Source: Bifidobacterium panos (GTDB taxonomy: Bacteria; Actinomycetota; Actinomycetes; Actinomycetales; Bifidobacteriaceae). From it: a DNA stretch of 59,768 nt. Positions 39,401 through 47,716 of this stretch are shown in pieces. Within the stretch, counting starts at the first letter, position 1; each line of letters opens with the position of its first letter. Location of the stretch: assembly GCF_012932445.1 (NCBI RefSeq), contig NZ_JAAIIJ010000026.1, positions 1 through 59,768 of the forward strand, in the 5' to 3' direction. Both the position numbers and the translations under genes were made by a program. The notes beneath the pieces are model-generated. The model did not search any database, had not been told where the DNA came from, and saw only the letters and a program-made list of their open reading frames with translations.

Positions 39401-41726
39401 GATAATGCTCCACCGTGTACTTCGTGTTCGTATTCGCGGTCCACTTCGCAAACAGCGTCAGATTCTCGGCCGGCATCGTGCTCTTGGCGAAATCCCACTT
39501 GTCCTCATCGGCGCACGCCGCATCCGTATACCAGCCACCGAACGTGTAACCAGCCTCCGACGGATCGGCAGCGGGCTTCGCAACCTGCGCCCCATACTTG
39601 ACACCCGTCAACCCAGAAGGCGCGGCACCATGCCCGTTCGCGTCGAACGTCACATCATACTTGTTGCGCGTGTACTGAATCTTCACCACCGTCGAACCAT
39701 CACCGGCGATCTTCTCCTGCGTCACCTCCGTGGGAGCCATGAAACCCGTATAGGTCTTCGCCTTGGCATCGGTATCCTGATCCGTCGTACCCTGCTTCGT
39801 CTCCGTATCCTTGGACTGGAGCGTGTACTCATCGTCGTCCACGTTCTGCAGATAATGCTCAACCGTGTACTCGGTATTAGTGTTCGCGTCCCACTGGGCC
39901 GTGAACGTCTCATCCGAATCACCATACGTGCCCGACGGCACCGGACTCCAAGCCGAGAACGTGTAACCGTCACGCGACAGGGCCGTCGTCCCATCCGGGA
40001 TGTCGTATTCCTCGTCCTTCACGCCGGACATCGACACGGAATCCTTGCCGTTCTTGTCCTTGCCGCCGCCGTAATCGAAGGTGACCGTCACCAAATCCTT
40101 GTACTGCGCGGTGAACGTCATATCCGACGTCACATCCGCATCACCAACCCCAGAGGGCTGATACATCTGGTCCTCCACGCCATCCACACTCGCCAGCCAA
40201 GCGGTAAACCGCTTACCCTCATTCGCCGTGACATCCGGCTGCTTAAAGCTCGCGCCCGAGGAACTCTTGCCAGAAGACACCTTCGCCCCATACGCCACCG
40301 ACAAGGACAAAGGAGTGGACGCATCCTTCATCGCGCCGTCCGTGCCCACGTTAAACGTCACGTTGCGCATCACCTTCGCCGACACCTTCACATCACCGGT
40401 CACCTTCGCAGCCGGAACCGTCAGTTTGCCCGTGGACGACTCAAACGTGTAATCCGCGGTGGCAAGCTCATTGCCACCCACCGTGACCTTCACCGACGAC
40501 GTATCCAACGTACGACCCGCAGCCGCCGTCAACGTCGTCGAATACTCCACACCCGTCAACACCTTCGTATCAGTCGTACTACTCGTGACCTTATCGTCGT
40601 CCAAGTCATACGTCACACTCACACGCTGCGACGCAGCGGAAACCTCGTCAAAATCGAAACCCTCAAACTCAACATAAAAACCCTGATTGTGGGTTGTATT
40701 CGTCGTGGCACACGTCAGATCATTCCACGTGCCCGTATCTCCGTAACCATACTGGCCGCAACCTTCCTGCGTGCCATTCCACATGCCGGTGGGTTCTTTG
40801 GCGCTCCAGTTGACGTATACGTCACCGTTCTTTTTACCGGCCGAGGTGATACCCTGCCAGAACTTCGTACCGGCGCTCGAGCCCGTCACCCAATACCAAT
40901 TCGTACCCCAATCATCACCATCATCGGCCTGCTTGGTGATAGCGAACGCCTCAGGATTAGAATTCGCAGTAGCCTCAGACGTAAAACTGCTTGCACCCAT
41001 CCAACCAGGCTTATTCTTGAACGACTTGTAGATCAGGTTGTGCTCCTCAGCCGACTCAATAGTCAGCAAATGACCCTGCTGACCAAGGAACGTCAGCTTC
41101 TTCGCATCGGCATACGCAGCAGTCCAAGCCTCGACCTTGTTGACGAACGTGTAAGCGTGATTGTTATACAGAGTCACGTTGTACGCCGTGTCATTGCCAT
41201 TCGAGTCCTGGACCTTCAACGCCTTGCTCACGGCGTTGACGGTCACGTTCTGCTTCGTGTCGCCGCTCGTGGTGAACGTCAAACCCTGCAGATACGTCTG
41301 CAGGCTCTCCGGGGTTATGCTCGCATTGCCATCCGTCGACTTGAACGTGATATACGAATACTGCCCACCGGCAGCCACAGCCGTACTGGCATTATCCACA
41401 TACGCGCCCGTACTGCCCAACGCGTCCACCGGCGTCGCACCCGCCGGAGCATTCGCACTCGGCGAGAAATAGCCCGAATCGACCTGCACCACGATATACG
41501 AACTGCTGGCGCCCGTGACTGTCGCTTTGTCCAGCTTGTACGAGGCACCCGTGGCCGCGTCGCCTATGCTGACAAGGGTCTTCTGATCCTCGTTGAGCGT
41601 CACCACCGGCTTGTCGTCGTCCGCCCGGGCCATCGGCGCCACCATCACCGCAAACATCGTCGCGATCACTGCAATCACCGCGCACACGCACCGCCATACG
41701 GGACGCCCAGCAACACGATCCATCAT
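36468..41726 (-). CDS. Large sortase-anchored surface protein with C-type-lectin-like domain and repeats
   Basis: 1752 residues. A signal peptide (hydrophobic core VCAVIAVIATMFAVMV, cleavage near MARA) leads to a C-type-lectin-like domain (about 190-360: YTFVNKVEAWTAAYADAKKL, then GHLLTIESAEEHNLI and WVTG...TWNDLTC). Next come about four repeats of roughly 150 residues (TVEHYLQN...GYTFGGWYTD...AKWT), combining a MucBP-like part with an InlB/Flg_new-type beta repeat. Five repeats of 69 residues (THTYGQETKLPTP, DGYTFDGWYDEAG) follow. The C-terminus is LASTG, a hydrophobic helix and RRKRSR, an LPXTG-type sorting signal with Ala in place of Pro. It starts 7 nt after AAGGAG. It is probably an adhesin binding host or microbial glycans (inference). 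Confidence 0.88.
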   Translation of the reverse strand: MMDRVAGRPVWRCVCAVIAVIATMFAVMVAPMARADDDKPVVTLNEDQKTLVSIGDAATGASYKLDKATVTGASSSYIVVQVDSGYFSPSANAPAGATPVDALGSTGAYVDNASTAVAAGGQYSYITFKSTDGNASITPESLQTYLQGLTFTTSGDTKQNVTVNAVSKALKVQDSNGNDTAYNVTLYNNHAYTFVNKVEAWTAAYADAKKLTFLGQQGHLLTIESAEEHNLIYKSFKNKPGWMGASSFTSEATANSNPEAFAITKQADDGDDWGTNWYWVTGSSAGTKFWQGITSAGKKNGDVYVNWSAKEPTGMWNGTQEGCGQYGYGDTGTWNDLTCATTNTTHNQGFYVEFEGFDFDEVSAASQRVSVTYDLDDDKVTSSTTDTKVLTGVEYSTTLTAAAGRTLDTSSVKVTVGGNELATADYTFESSTGKLTVPAAKVTGDVKVSAKVMRNVTFNVGTDGAMKDASTPLSLSVAYGAKVSSGKSSSGASFKQPDVTANEGKRFTAWLASVDGVEDQMYQPSGVGDADVTSDMTFTAQYKDLVTVTFDYGGGKDKNGKDSVSMSGVKDEEYDIPDGTTALSRDGYTFSAWSPVPSGTYGDSDETFTAQWDANTNTEYTVEHYLQNVDDDEYTLQSKDTETKQGTTDQDTDAKAKTYTGFMAPTEVTQEKIAGDGSTVVKIQYTRNKYDVTFDANGHGAAPSGLTGVKYGAQVAKPAADPSEAGYTFGGWYTDAACADEDKWDFAKSTMPAENLTLFAKWTANTNTKYTVEHYLQNVDDDEYTLQSKDTETKQGTTDQGTDAKAKSYTGFTAPTTVAQSKIAGDGSTVVKIQYTRNKYDVTFDANGHGTAPEKVTGVKYEAQVAKPGDPSEAGYTFGGWYEDQKCTDAKKWDFATSKMPAKNLTLYAKWTPNTDTEYTVEHYLQNVDDDEYTLQSEDTETKQGTTDQDTDAKARSYPGFMAPTTVAQSKIAGDGSTVVKIQYTRNKYDVTFDANGHGTAPSGLTGVKYEAQVAKPGDPSEAGYTFGGWYTDAACADKDKWDFATSKMPAKNLTLYAKWTANTDTEYTVEHYLQNVDDDDEYTLQSKDTETGHGTTDQDTDAKAKSYTGFTAPAEVAQSKIAGDGKTVVKIYYTRNKYDVTFDANGHGAAPSGLTGVKYEAQVAKPAADPSEAGYAFGGWYTDAACADKDEWDFATSKMPAENLTLYAKWTGNPYVVRFDANGGAGDMSDQSFVYGEARELSANAFERDGYGFAGWNTQVDGAGVSYADGQRVSDLTAENGGTVTLYAQWAGNKYDITYNPDGGALPTDAPKTHTYGEETKLPTPTKDGYTFDGWYDEAGNKVDAIPTDAKDMKITAKWTADEYDITYDPNGGTLPEDAPKTHTYGQETKLPTPAKDGYTFDGWYDEAGKKLDTIPTDAKDMKVTAKWTADEYGITYDPDGGTLPTDAPKTHTYGQETKLPTPTRDGYTFDGWYDEAGNKVDTIPAGAQDMKITAKWKGNEYDITYDPDGGTLPTDAPKTHTYGQETKLPTPTRDGYTFDGWYDENGNKIDTIPADAQDLKITAKWTADEYGITYDLDGGTLPADAPKTHTYGEETELPTPTRDGYTFDGWYDEAGNKLDTIPANAQDMKITAKWTKNADTDNGGNTDATGDNDGAKYDPNGGAMPEGWTGADGTLPTPTREGYKFDGWYDDEGNLVTSLKDAEGKTLHARWTKLNTLASTGATALAAGVTALALAAAGVTVGILRRKRSR
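36800..37850 (-). repeat. Five 207-bp tandem coding repeats in the surface protein
   Basis: Near-identical blocks recur every 207 bp (for example the gtcgtacgt...gta word near 36998, 37202, 37409, 37618 and 37827), encoding the THTYG...WYDEAG...AKW units. The DNA-level identity implies recent duplication and allows copy-number change by recombination. Confidence 0.85.
38090..39910 (-). repeat. Four tandem coding repeats of about 450 bp
   Basis: Blocks encoding TEYTVEHYLQNVDDDEYTLQ through the GWY...AKW segment begin near 39880, 39430, 38980 and 38530 (reading right to left). Lengths differ by a few codons, for example an extra Asp in VDDDDEYTL of the last copy. Confidence 0.85.
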
Positions 41727-42009
41727 CGCAAAACTCCTTCACAACACTCCCCGCGCAACCACGCAACAGCCGAACCGTCCAGCCAGGCGCGCGAAACTTA
41801 TTCAGCATCAAAGATTCCCCCCCCCACGACTGCCGAACAACGGGGCAAGTTCCAGCGATCGCAACACCGGAACAACCCAACCGCACCATTCCGGGACAAA
41901 CACCGGCAAACCCCACAAGAGGGAAACAAAATCACCCGGCGTGTCACAAGAGGAGAAAACGAGAACGGAACGACGGAACACACACTGAAAACGGGATGGA
42001 TGGGCACCG

Positions 42010-42790
42010 CGACTTAAGACAAGCCCAGAACGATAGCAGTGGACACTGCGACTCAAGCACGCAGGAAACGACTTCGCTGCGTCGGCATGGGTCTACAGAG
42101 GACACGGGAATGATCTACCACCGCAAAATGACACCGCCCGTTGATATCGAAATGGACAGCCCACTGGGCTGTCCATTGCTCGAAATGACAAAGGACGGGG
42201 ACACGCTGCTCGAAATGACAAGGAATCACAGCCTAGGGCTCCCGCTGGCGGGAGCTGTCGCGCGTCTGCGCGACTGAGGGTGGTTGGACCAGACACGTGC
42301 CTAATGTGACCACCCCCAGTCGCGCATCCGCGCGACAGCCCCCGCCAGCGGGGGCCCGCCAAGGCGGGACAAACCGGCTACGCCAGAATGGCTTAGGCGG
42401 ATGTTGACGTGTGAGACGTAAGACTTGGCCTACCGGCCCGGAGGGTGTCGAACACGGCAACATCCGCCGCAGACACCGGACTAGTCAAACAACCACGAAA
42501 ACTAAACGTACCTACTAAGAACAAGAGACGAGCGCTGCAACCCAAGACAAACCAAGAACAATAGCGAGCGCACTGCGACTCAAAACAGACCGAGAACAAT
42601 AGCAATGGACACTGTGGCTCAAACACGCAGGGAACGACTTCGCAACGTCGGCATGGGTCTACAGAGAACACGGGACGGACTATTACCGCCAAACGACGTC
42701 GCCCGTTGATATCGACACGAACAGCCCACTGGGCTGTTCGTCCGGGTTGTTCGTCCGGGCTGTTCGTCCGGGCTGTCCGTTGGTTACACT
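42010..42790. repeat. Right copies of the dispersed repeat region, non-coding
   Basis: The interval 41727-42836 shows no gene. It contains two copies of the actcaagcacgcagg...gacacggga block (about 42040-42140 and 42600-42700). Between them are the ggctcccgctggcgggagc module (42235-42365) and palindrome copy C. Its order matches 150-720 at the left end of the window. Several GGGCTGTCC/GGACAGCCC-like stems occur. Confidence 0.75.
42396..42468. repeat. 73-bp palindromic element, copy C
   Basis: Same orientation and same flanks as copy A at 382-454 (preceded by GCCAGAATGGCTTA, compared with GCCAAAATGACTTA). One arm has GTTGACGTGT instead of GTTGCCGTGT. Confidence 0.85.
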
Positions 42791-42836
42791 GAGGGAGGTT
42801 GTTGAGTTATAGCTGAGTTATAGCGAAGGATTACGT

Positions 42837-43784
42837 ATGGCCTCTAAGGAAACACGCCGCAAACTGCATGCCGAGCGTATCGCCGCCGAACAGGCGAGAG
42901 TCGAGCAGCTTGCCAAGGAGCATCGGCAGCAAACCATCATCAGCGGCATTGTGGTGGCCATCATCGCCATTCTCACCATCACCATCTGCCTGCTCGTCTG
43001 GCAGCCCTGGAACAAATCCGACGAGAGCAGCGAACTCACCGTCGATCAGGCGTATGAACAGCTTCAGCAGGTCGAGACCAAACCGGAAACCGCCGACAGC
43101 AAGGGCGGCATTCTGCTGTCGAAGAACGGCGTGAACGAGCCCGTCGAGGACGTGCCCACGGTGAGCGTCTATATGGATTTTATGTGCTCCGGTTGCGGCA
43201 AGTTCAACCGCACCGTCGATCCTACGCTGAAAAAGATGCTCGACGCCGGCCAAGTCAACATCGAGCTGCACCCCATGTCGTTCGGTGATCGCTGGAGTTC
43301 CGACAGCTACTCTACGCGAGCGGCGAACATGTTGCTCTACATCATCGATCATGACAAGAACCCCGACCATATTCTCGATTTCATCACGAATATGTACGAC
43401 AAGGACTTCCAGCCCGAGGAAGGTTCGGGCGTCAAGACCTCCGACAGCCAGATGCAGGAGCAGGCGCTGAAAGCCGGCGTGTCGCAAAGTGTGGTGGACG
43501 CCTCCGTCACCGACCAATACACCACATGGCTGAAGGCCATCGACGCGTACACGCCCAAGCGCAGCGAGCTGTGGAACACCTCCGGCGACTACAAAGGCCA
43601 GATGACCACGCCCACCACCACCATCAACGGCTACTACTGGGATATGAATAAGGCGCAGTCGACCGGTGATGATGCCAAGGAAGCCTTGCTCGCCTCGCTG
43701 GGCATCAGCGAGGACAAGGTGGGGGTTGAAGGTGAGCTGCCGTCGATCGGCAGCGAGGGCAAACCGCTGTACGACAATCTGTGA
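42837..43784 (+). CDS. Membrane-anchored DsbA-like thioredoxin-fold protein
   Basis: 315 residues. A charged cytoplasmic N-terminus (about 40 residues) is followed by one helix (IISGIVVAIIAILTITICLLVW), then an extracytoplasmic thioredoxin-like domain. The motif CSGC (Cys117, Cys120) sits in VSVYMDFMCSGCGKF, and TTTINGYYWD is the cis-Pro-like region near the end. It probably handles disulfides in exported proteins, as DsbA-family proteins do in other actinobacteria. The start ATG follows GAAGGA. Confidence 0.88.
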   Translation: MASKETRRKLHAERIAAEQARVEQLAKEHRQQTIISGIVVAIIAILTITICLLVWQPWNKSDESSELTVDQAYEQLQQVETKPETADSKGGILLSKNGVNEPVEDVPTVSVYMDFMCSGCGKFNRTVDPTLKKMLDAGQVNIELHPMSFGDRWSSDSYSTRAANMLLYIIDHDKNPDHILDFITNMYDKDFQPEEGSGVKTSDSQMQEQALKAGVSQSVVDASVTDQYTTWLKAIDAYTPKRSELWNTSGDYKGQMTTPTTTINGYYWDMNKAQSTGDDAKEALLASLGISEDKVGVEGELPSIGSEGKPLYDNL

Positions 43785-43834
43785 GCGTTTCGTCCCGCCG
43801 TAACTGATATGCTTCTTCAGTAACTTATACACAC

Positions 43835-43908
43835 GCCTCTTTAGCTCAGATGGCCAGAGCGGCCGCCTTGTAAGCGGCAGGTCGTCGGTTCGATCCCGAC
43901 AAGAGGCT
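43835..43908 (+). tRNA. tRNA-Thr (anticodon TGT)
   Basis: Cloverleaf: acceptor GCCTCTT / AAGAGGC, D-arm GCTCAGATGGCCAGAGC, anticodon loop CTTGTAA closed by GCCGC/GCGGC, T-arm GTCGG TTCGATC CCGAC. CCA is not encoded. Confidence 0.93.
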
Positions 43909-43935
43909 CACTTTTCCTGTGTATAGGGTACAATT

Positions 43936-44091
43936 AAAAATTGTTGCTACAAGCATAAGATCTTTATCTTGAGTAAGATCGGGGAAGTCACCCCCCATTG
44001 ACTCCCCGATAGGGTAGGAGCGCACCCCCATTGGCTCCGCCCAATCCAGGGGGCGGGCTTCCCCCCTTCACGCCCGCCCCCTTTTACTTTC
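43936..44091 (+). ncRNA. Candidate structured small RNA with C-rich hairpin loops
   Basis: A TACAAT at 43929-43934 could be a -10 box. Downstream are three hairpins. 43978-44010 has stem ATCGGGGA(A)GTCA/TGACTCCCCGAT with loop CCCCCCAT. 44017-44038 has stem GGAGC/GCTCC with CACCCCCATT in the loop. 44049-44081 has stem GGGGGCGGGC/GCCCGCCCCC with a CCCCCC-containing loop, followed by TTTTACTTTCTTT, i.e. an intrinsic terminator. C-rich loops are typical of small RNAs that pair with Shine-Dalgarno regions. It could instead be the trailer of tRNA-Thr. No known RNA family was recognised. Confidence 0.45.
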
Positions 44092-44223
44092 TTTATTTTC
44101 GGCTTCCGCTTCGAGGCTGGGGGCTTGGCATTTGTGGGGAAATAGGGAGCGCTTGGCGACATCGCGCCGTCAAACCATTCGCGGTTATTACGATGAGTGC
44201 GGATGGTTAGCCCGTTGAGGCTT

Positions 44224-44253
44224 GTGGAGCTTTGTGGAGCTTTGTGGAGCCTT
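44224..44253 (+). repeat. Three 10-bp tandem repeats in the rpf-like leader
   Basis: GTGGAGCTTT recurs with a 10-bp period, the third copy ending in CTT, 30-60 bp before the next start codon. Confidence 0.8.
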
Positions 44254-44281
44254 ATGGAGGCGGACGGAAAGAGGTTGCAAT

Positions 44282-45814
44282 ATGGCGCGCAGATGGACAC
44301 CGCGGCGTTTTGTGACGCTGCGTCGCGTTCGCGTCGTCGTGTGCGTGGTGGCTACGGCGGCCGTCTGTGCGGCGATGTTCGCTGTGAGCTCCAACAAGGC
44401 CGTCGCGCTGAATATCAACGGCGAGACCACCACGGTGCGAACCTGTGCGCTGAGTGTCGAGCGCTTGCTTGAGGAGCAGGGTGTGACCATCAGGAGCCAC
44501 GATCTGGTCGAGTCTTCTTCGGGCAATATGCTGGCGGATCGCGCGGTCGTCACGGTGCGCAGTGCCTATCAGATCACCATGACTGTCAATGGTGAGGAGA
44601 TTCCGTTCTGGACGGTGGCCGACAGTGCGGATCAGCTCATCGGCTTCTTCAAGGCCAACGAGAGCAAGGCCGCCGAAGTCAGCGTGAATATTGGCAATAT
44701 TTACAACCAGCTCACCGGCGGCTTGGTAATCAACAAGGACGGCCCGGTGACGGTGATCGCCGACGGGAAAACCTCCGAGGCACCGAACGGCAAACTGCCG
44801 GCGGCGTCCATTCTCGATTCCAAGGGCATCAGCGTCGGCAAGGAGGACCGCATCAGCGTCGAGCAGGACGCGGGCAAGACGATTCTGCGCGTCAAGCGAG
44901 TGACCCACGGTCAGGAAACGCGCAGCAAGACGGTGGCGTTCGACACGCGAACTGTCACCGATTCTTCGTTGCAACCCGGCGAAACCAAAGTTGTGCAGCA
45001 GGGCCAGAATGGTGAAACCCGGCAGGTTTACAACGTCACTTATGTCGACGGCGTGGCTGAAAGCGAGACGCTGGAGAGCGAGACCACCGTCACGGCGGTG
45101 CTCGACCAGATCGTGGCCGTCGGGCCCGAGCGGGCCGAAAGTTCGGATGAGGGCAATGGCCAGGCCGATGCGGACACGTCGGACGGCAATAAGGACGATA
45201 CGGGCAATACGAACAATACGGGCAAAGACAGCGATAAGGCCGATAAGAACGACAGCGATACAGCCGACAAGAACACAGCCGACAAGAACACAGCCGATAA
45301 GAAGCAGGACGACTCCAAAACCGACAATGGATCCGACGGATCGAAAACCGATGCGGACAATGCCAACTCCGATAAGACCGATTCCAATAACACCAACTCA
45401 GGCAATACCGACTCAGGCAACACAGGCAACACCGATTCAGGCAACACCAACACCGACAAGACCGACTCCGGCAACACCGACTCAAGTGATTCTGGCACCG
45501 GCGGGCTCTGGCACCCCAGCGTGGCTCAAGCCCAGACGTATGCCGCCGCAGCGTCGGCCCAACGCGGCTGGACGGACGCGGATTGGGATGCGCTGGTGTG
45601 GCTTTGGAACCACGAGTCCGGCTGGCGCTGGAATGCGGAAAATCCGAGTTCAGGCGCCTACGGCATCCCGCAGGCATTGCCACCAGAGAAAATGGGGGCG
45701 AACTACCGCGACGATGCGGCTGTGCAAATCGACTGGGGCTTGAACTACATCGCCAACCGATATGGCAGCCCAAGCAAAGCCAAGGAATTCTGGCTGGAAA
45801 AGCACTGGTACTGA
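44282..45814 (+). CDS. Rpf-like cell-wall hydrolase (DUF348, G5, transglycosylase-like domains)
   Basis: About 510 residues from ATG 44282. A signal-anchor (VRVVVCVVATAAVCAAMF) is followed by DUF348 repeats (NINGETTTVRTCALSVERLL; TMTVNGEEIPFWTVADSADQ). A G5 domain follows (VTHGQETRSKTVAFDTRTVT...). Then comes a long Asp/Asn/Lys/Thr/Ser linker (about residues 295-410). The C-terminal lysozyme-like domain has WLWNHESGWRWNAENPSSGA and YGIPQALPPEKM, with the Glu in NHESGW as the likely catalytic acid. It resembles RpfB of other actinobacteria in architecture and in lying before ksgA-ispE. It probably remodels peptidoglycan. Confidence 0.85.
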   Translation: MARRWTPRRFVTLRRVRVVVCVVATAAVCAAMFAVSSNKAVALNINGETTTVRTCALSVERLLEEQGVTIRSHDLVESSSGNMLADRAVVTVRSAYQITMTVNGEEIPFWTVADSADQLIGFFKANESKAAEVSVNIGNIYNQLTGGLVINKDGPVTVIADGKTSEAPNGKLPAASILDSKGISVGKEDRISVEQDAGKTILRVKRVTHGQETRSKTVAFDTRTVTDSSLQPGETKVVQQGQNGETRQVYNVTYVDGVAESETLESETTVTAVLDQIVAVGPERAESSDEGNGQADADTSDGNKDDTGNTNNTGKDSDKADKNDSDTADKNTADKNTADKKQDDSKTDNGSDGSKTDADNANSDKTDSNNTNSGNTDSGNTGNTDSGNTNTDKTDSGNTDSSDSGTGGLWHPSVAQAQTYAAAASAQRGWTDADWDALVWLWNHESGWRWNAENPSSGAYGIPQALPPEKMGANYRDDAAVQIDWGLNYIANRYGSPSKAKEFWLEKHWY

Positions 45815-45835
45815 TTCGAAAGACTGCCCCCCACT

Positions 45836-46792
45836 ATGAGTGATATCGATATCATCGCATCTGCGCCATCCGGCCGTCTGCTCGGCGCGGCCGACATTCG
45901 CCGCATCGCCGACGAAGCCGGCATCAGCCCGACCAAGAAGTTCGGGCAGAATTTCGTCATCGACCCGGGCACCGTGCGCCGCATCGTGCGGCAGGCCGAC
46001 GTCACCGCCGACACGCATGTGCTGGAAGTCGGCCCCGGGCTGGGCTCCCTCACGCTGGCGATTCTCGAAACGGGCGCGACGATGACGGCTGTGGAAATAG
46101 ACCCGCCGCTGGCCGAGCGCTTGGGCCAAACCGTGGCCGAATTCATGCCCGAGGCGGCCAAGCGCCTCACCGTCGTCAACCGTGACGCCCTTGACGTCGG
46201 CCCCGAGCAGTTGCCTGAGTTCGCCGATGGCAAGCCGTTCACGCTGGTGGCGAATCTGCCGTACAACGTGGCGACGCCGATCATTCTGACGCTGTTGGAG
46301 CGTTTCAACCATCTCGATTCGTTTGTGGTGATGGTTCAGAAGGAAGTGGCCGACCGTCTGGCTGCTGAGCCCGGCAATAAGATCTATGGCACGCCGAGCG
46401 TGAAACTCGCGTGGTACGGGCAGGCGAAACGGGTGGGAACCATCGGGCGCAATGTGTTCTGGCCGGCGCCGAATGTGGATTCCGCACTGGTGCGGTTCAC
46501 CAAGTCGACGGCACCGCGGCCGCGAGAATTGCGCAAACCCACGTTTGCGCTTATCGACATGGCGTTCGCCGCGCGACGCAAGACCCTGCACGCGGCACTG
46601 AAGAAACACGTTGATCCGCGGGTGTTCGAGCGGGCGCATATCGACCCGACGCGGCGCGGGGAAACGTTGAGTGTCGATGATTTCATGGCGCTGGCCGAAG
46701 CGGTCGAAGCTGTCGAAGCAACCGAAGCGACTGAATCGGTCGAATCGGCTGGAACCCCCACGTCACCCAACGCGATGGAGGAGCAAGAGTGA
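45836..46792 (+). CDS. rsmA: 16S rRNA adenine-N6 dimethyltransferase
   Basis: 318 residues (KsgA family), which dimethylates the two adjacent adenines in helix 45 of 16S rRNA. Motifs are KKFGQNFVIDPG near the N-terminus, LEVGPGLGSLTLAILETGA for S-adenosylmethionine binding and LVANLPYNVATPI for catalysis. The last 30 residues are a Glu/Ala/Val low-complexity tail (AVEAVEATEATESVESA) not typical of the family. It overlaps ispE by GTGA. Confidence 0.95.
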   Translation: MSDIDIIASAPSGRLLGAADIRRIADEAGISPTKKFGQNFVIDPGTVRRIVRQADVTADTHVLEVGPGLGSLTLAILETGATMTAVEIDPPLAERLGQTVAEFMPEAAKRLTVVNRDALDVGPEQLPEFADGKPFTLVANLPYNVATPIILTLLERFNHLDSFVVMVQKEVADRLAAEPGNKIYGTPSVKLAWYGQAKRVGTIGRNVFWPAPNVDSALVRFTKSTAPRPRELRKPTFALIDMAFAARRKTLHAALKKHVDPRVFERAHIDPTRRGETLSVDDFMALAEAVEAVEATEATESVESAGTPTSPNAMEEQE

Positions 46793-47694
46793 GCACCGCA
46801 CCTGTCTGTGTCAGCGTGGATTGCCCCGCGAAAACGAATCTCACGCTTCATGTGGGCGACCCCCGCGAACAGTGGGGCGGGCGGCACGAACTCGACACCA
46901 TCTATTGCGCGATCAGTCTCGCCGACACGCTCACCGCCACGTTGAAGCCGCCCGGCACCGGGTTCTCGCTGGAACTTGAAGGGGACCATCTCGGCGATCT
47001 GTCTTCGGCGGACATGCGGCGCAACCACGCGGTGCTCGCCCTGTTCGCCATGGCCGAAGAGGCCGGGCGCGAACCGGATGTCGCCCTGTCCATCGACAAA
47101 CGCATTCCGGTGGGCGCGGGCCTGGCCGGCGGCTCCACCGATGCGGCCGGAACGATTCTCGCCTTGAACGAGCTGTGGGAACTCGACTGGCCGCTTGAGC
47201 GCCTGAAGCGAGTGGCGGCCACGTTGGGTTCGGACATGCCGTTTTGCATTGCGGGCGGCTATGCGCACGGCACCGGGTGCGGTGAACGAACCGAAGCGAT
47301 CGCACCTGATTGCGATGAAGCCGCGGTTTTGAGACGGCAAGGCTACTGCGGCTCCCTGGTGGTGGGGGCCTATCGCTCACAGCTGAGCACGCCGCAAGTG
47401 TACGCCGCGTTCGACCGTCTGGGCGCCGGTGAGGGCGACGACAACCATCTGCAACGGGCGGCCATCAGCTTGCACCCGCGCAGCGGCGAGGCGATTGCCG
47501 CGGCATTGGGTGCGGGGGCGCGGCACGCCTTCGTCTCCGGTTCCGGCCCATCAGTGGTGGCATTCACCCCGACGCCGGCCATCCGTCAGGCTGTGGTTGC
47601 GGCTTGGCAGCACAGCGGAAGCGTGGATCGCATCATCGCGGCCGAAGCGCCGGCCGAACCCATGTTGAAGCGTCACGGTTGCACGATAAGCTAA
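46789..47694 (+). CDS. ispE: 4-diphosphocytidyl-2-C-methyl-D-erythritol kinase
   Basis: 301 residues of the GHMP kinase superfamily. It catalyses the ATP-dependent phosphorylation step of the MEP isoprenoid pathway. CPAKTNLTLHVG begins the fold; the ATP-binding motif is PVGAGLAGGSTDAA; SDMPFCIAGG and FVSGSGPSVVAF are the second and third GHMP motifs. It starts at GTG, coupled to rsmA by a 4-nt overlap. Confidence 0.93.
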   Translation: MSTAPVCVSVDCPAKTNLTLHVGDPREQWGGRHELDTIYCAISLADTLTATLKPPGTGFSLELEGDHLGDLSSADMRRNHAVLALFAMAEEAGREPDVALSIDKRIPVGAGLAGGSTDAAGTILALNELWELDWPLERLKRVAATLGSDMPFCIAGGYAHGTGCGERTEAIAPDCDEAAVLRRQGYCGSLVVGAYRSQLSTPQVYAAFDRLGAGEGDDNHLQRAAISLHPRSGEAIAAALGAGARHAFVSGSGPSVVAFTPTPAIRQAVVAAWQHSGSVDRIIAAEAPAEPMLKRHGCTIS

Positions 47695-47716
47695 AACGAG
47701 TAGAGAAAGGCAGAGC

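Noticed and set aside
36597..42017. An 1806-codon open frame on the plus strand, antisense to the surface-protein gene
   Set aside because: Its length follows from the tandem repeats and GC-biased codons of the minus-strand gene. The translation is Arg/His/Leu/Val-rich with no domain, and the minus-strand protein has a signal peptide, recognisable domains and a sorting signal.
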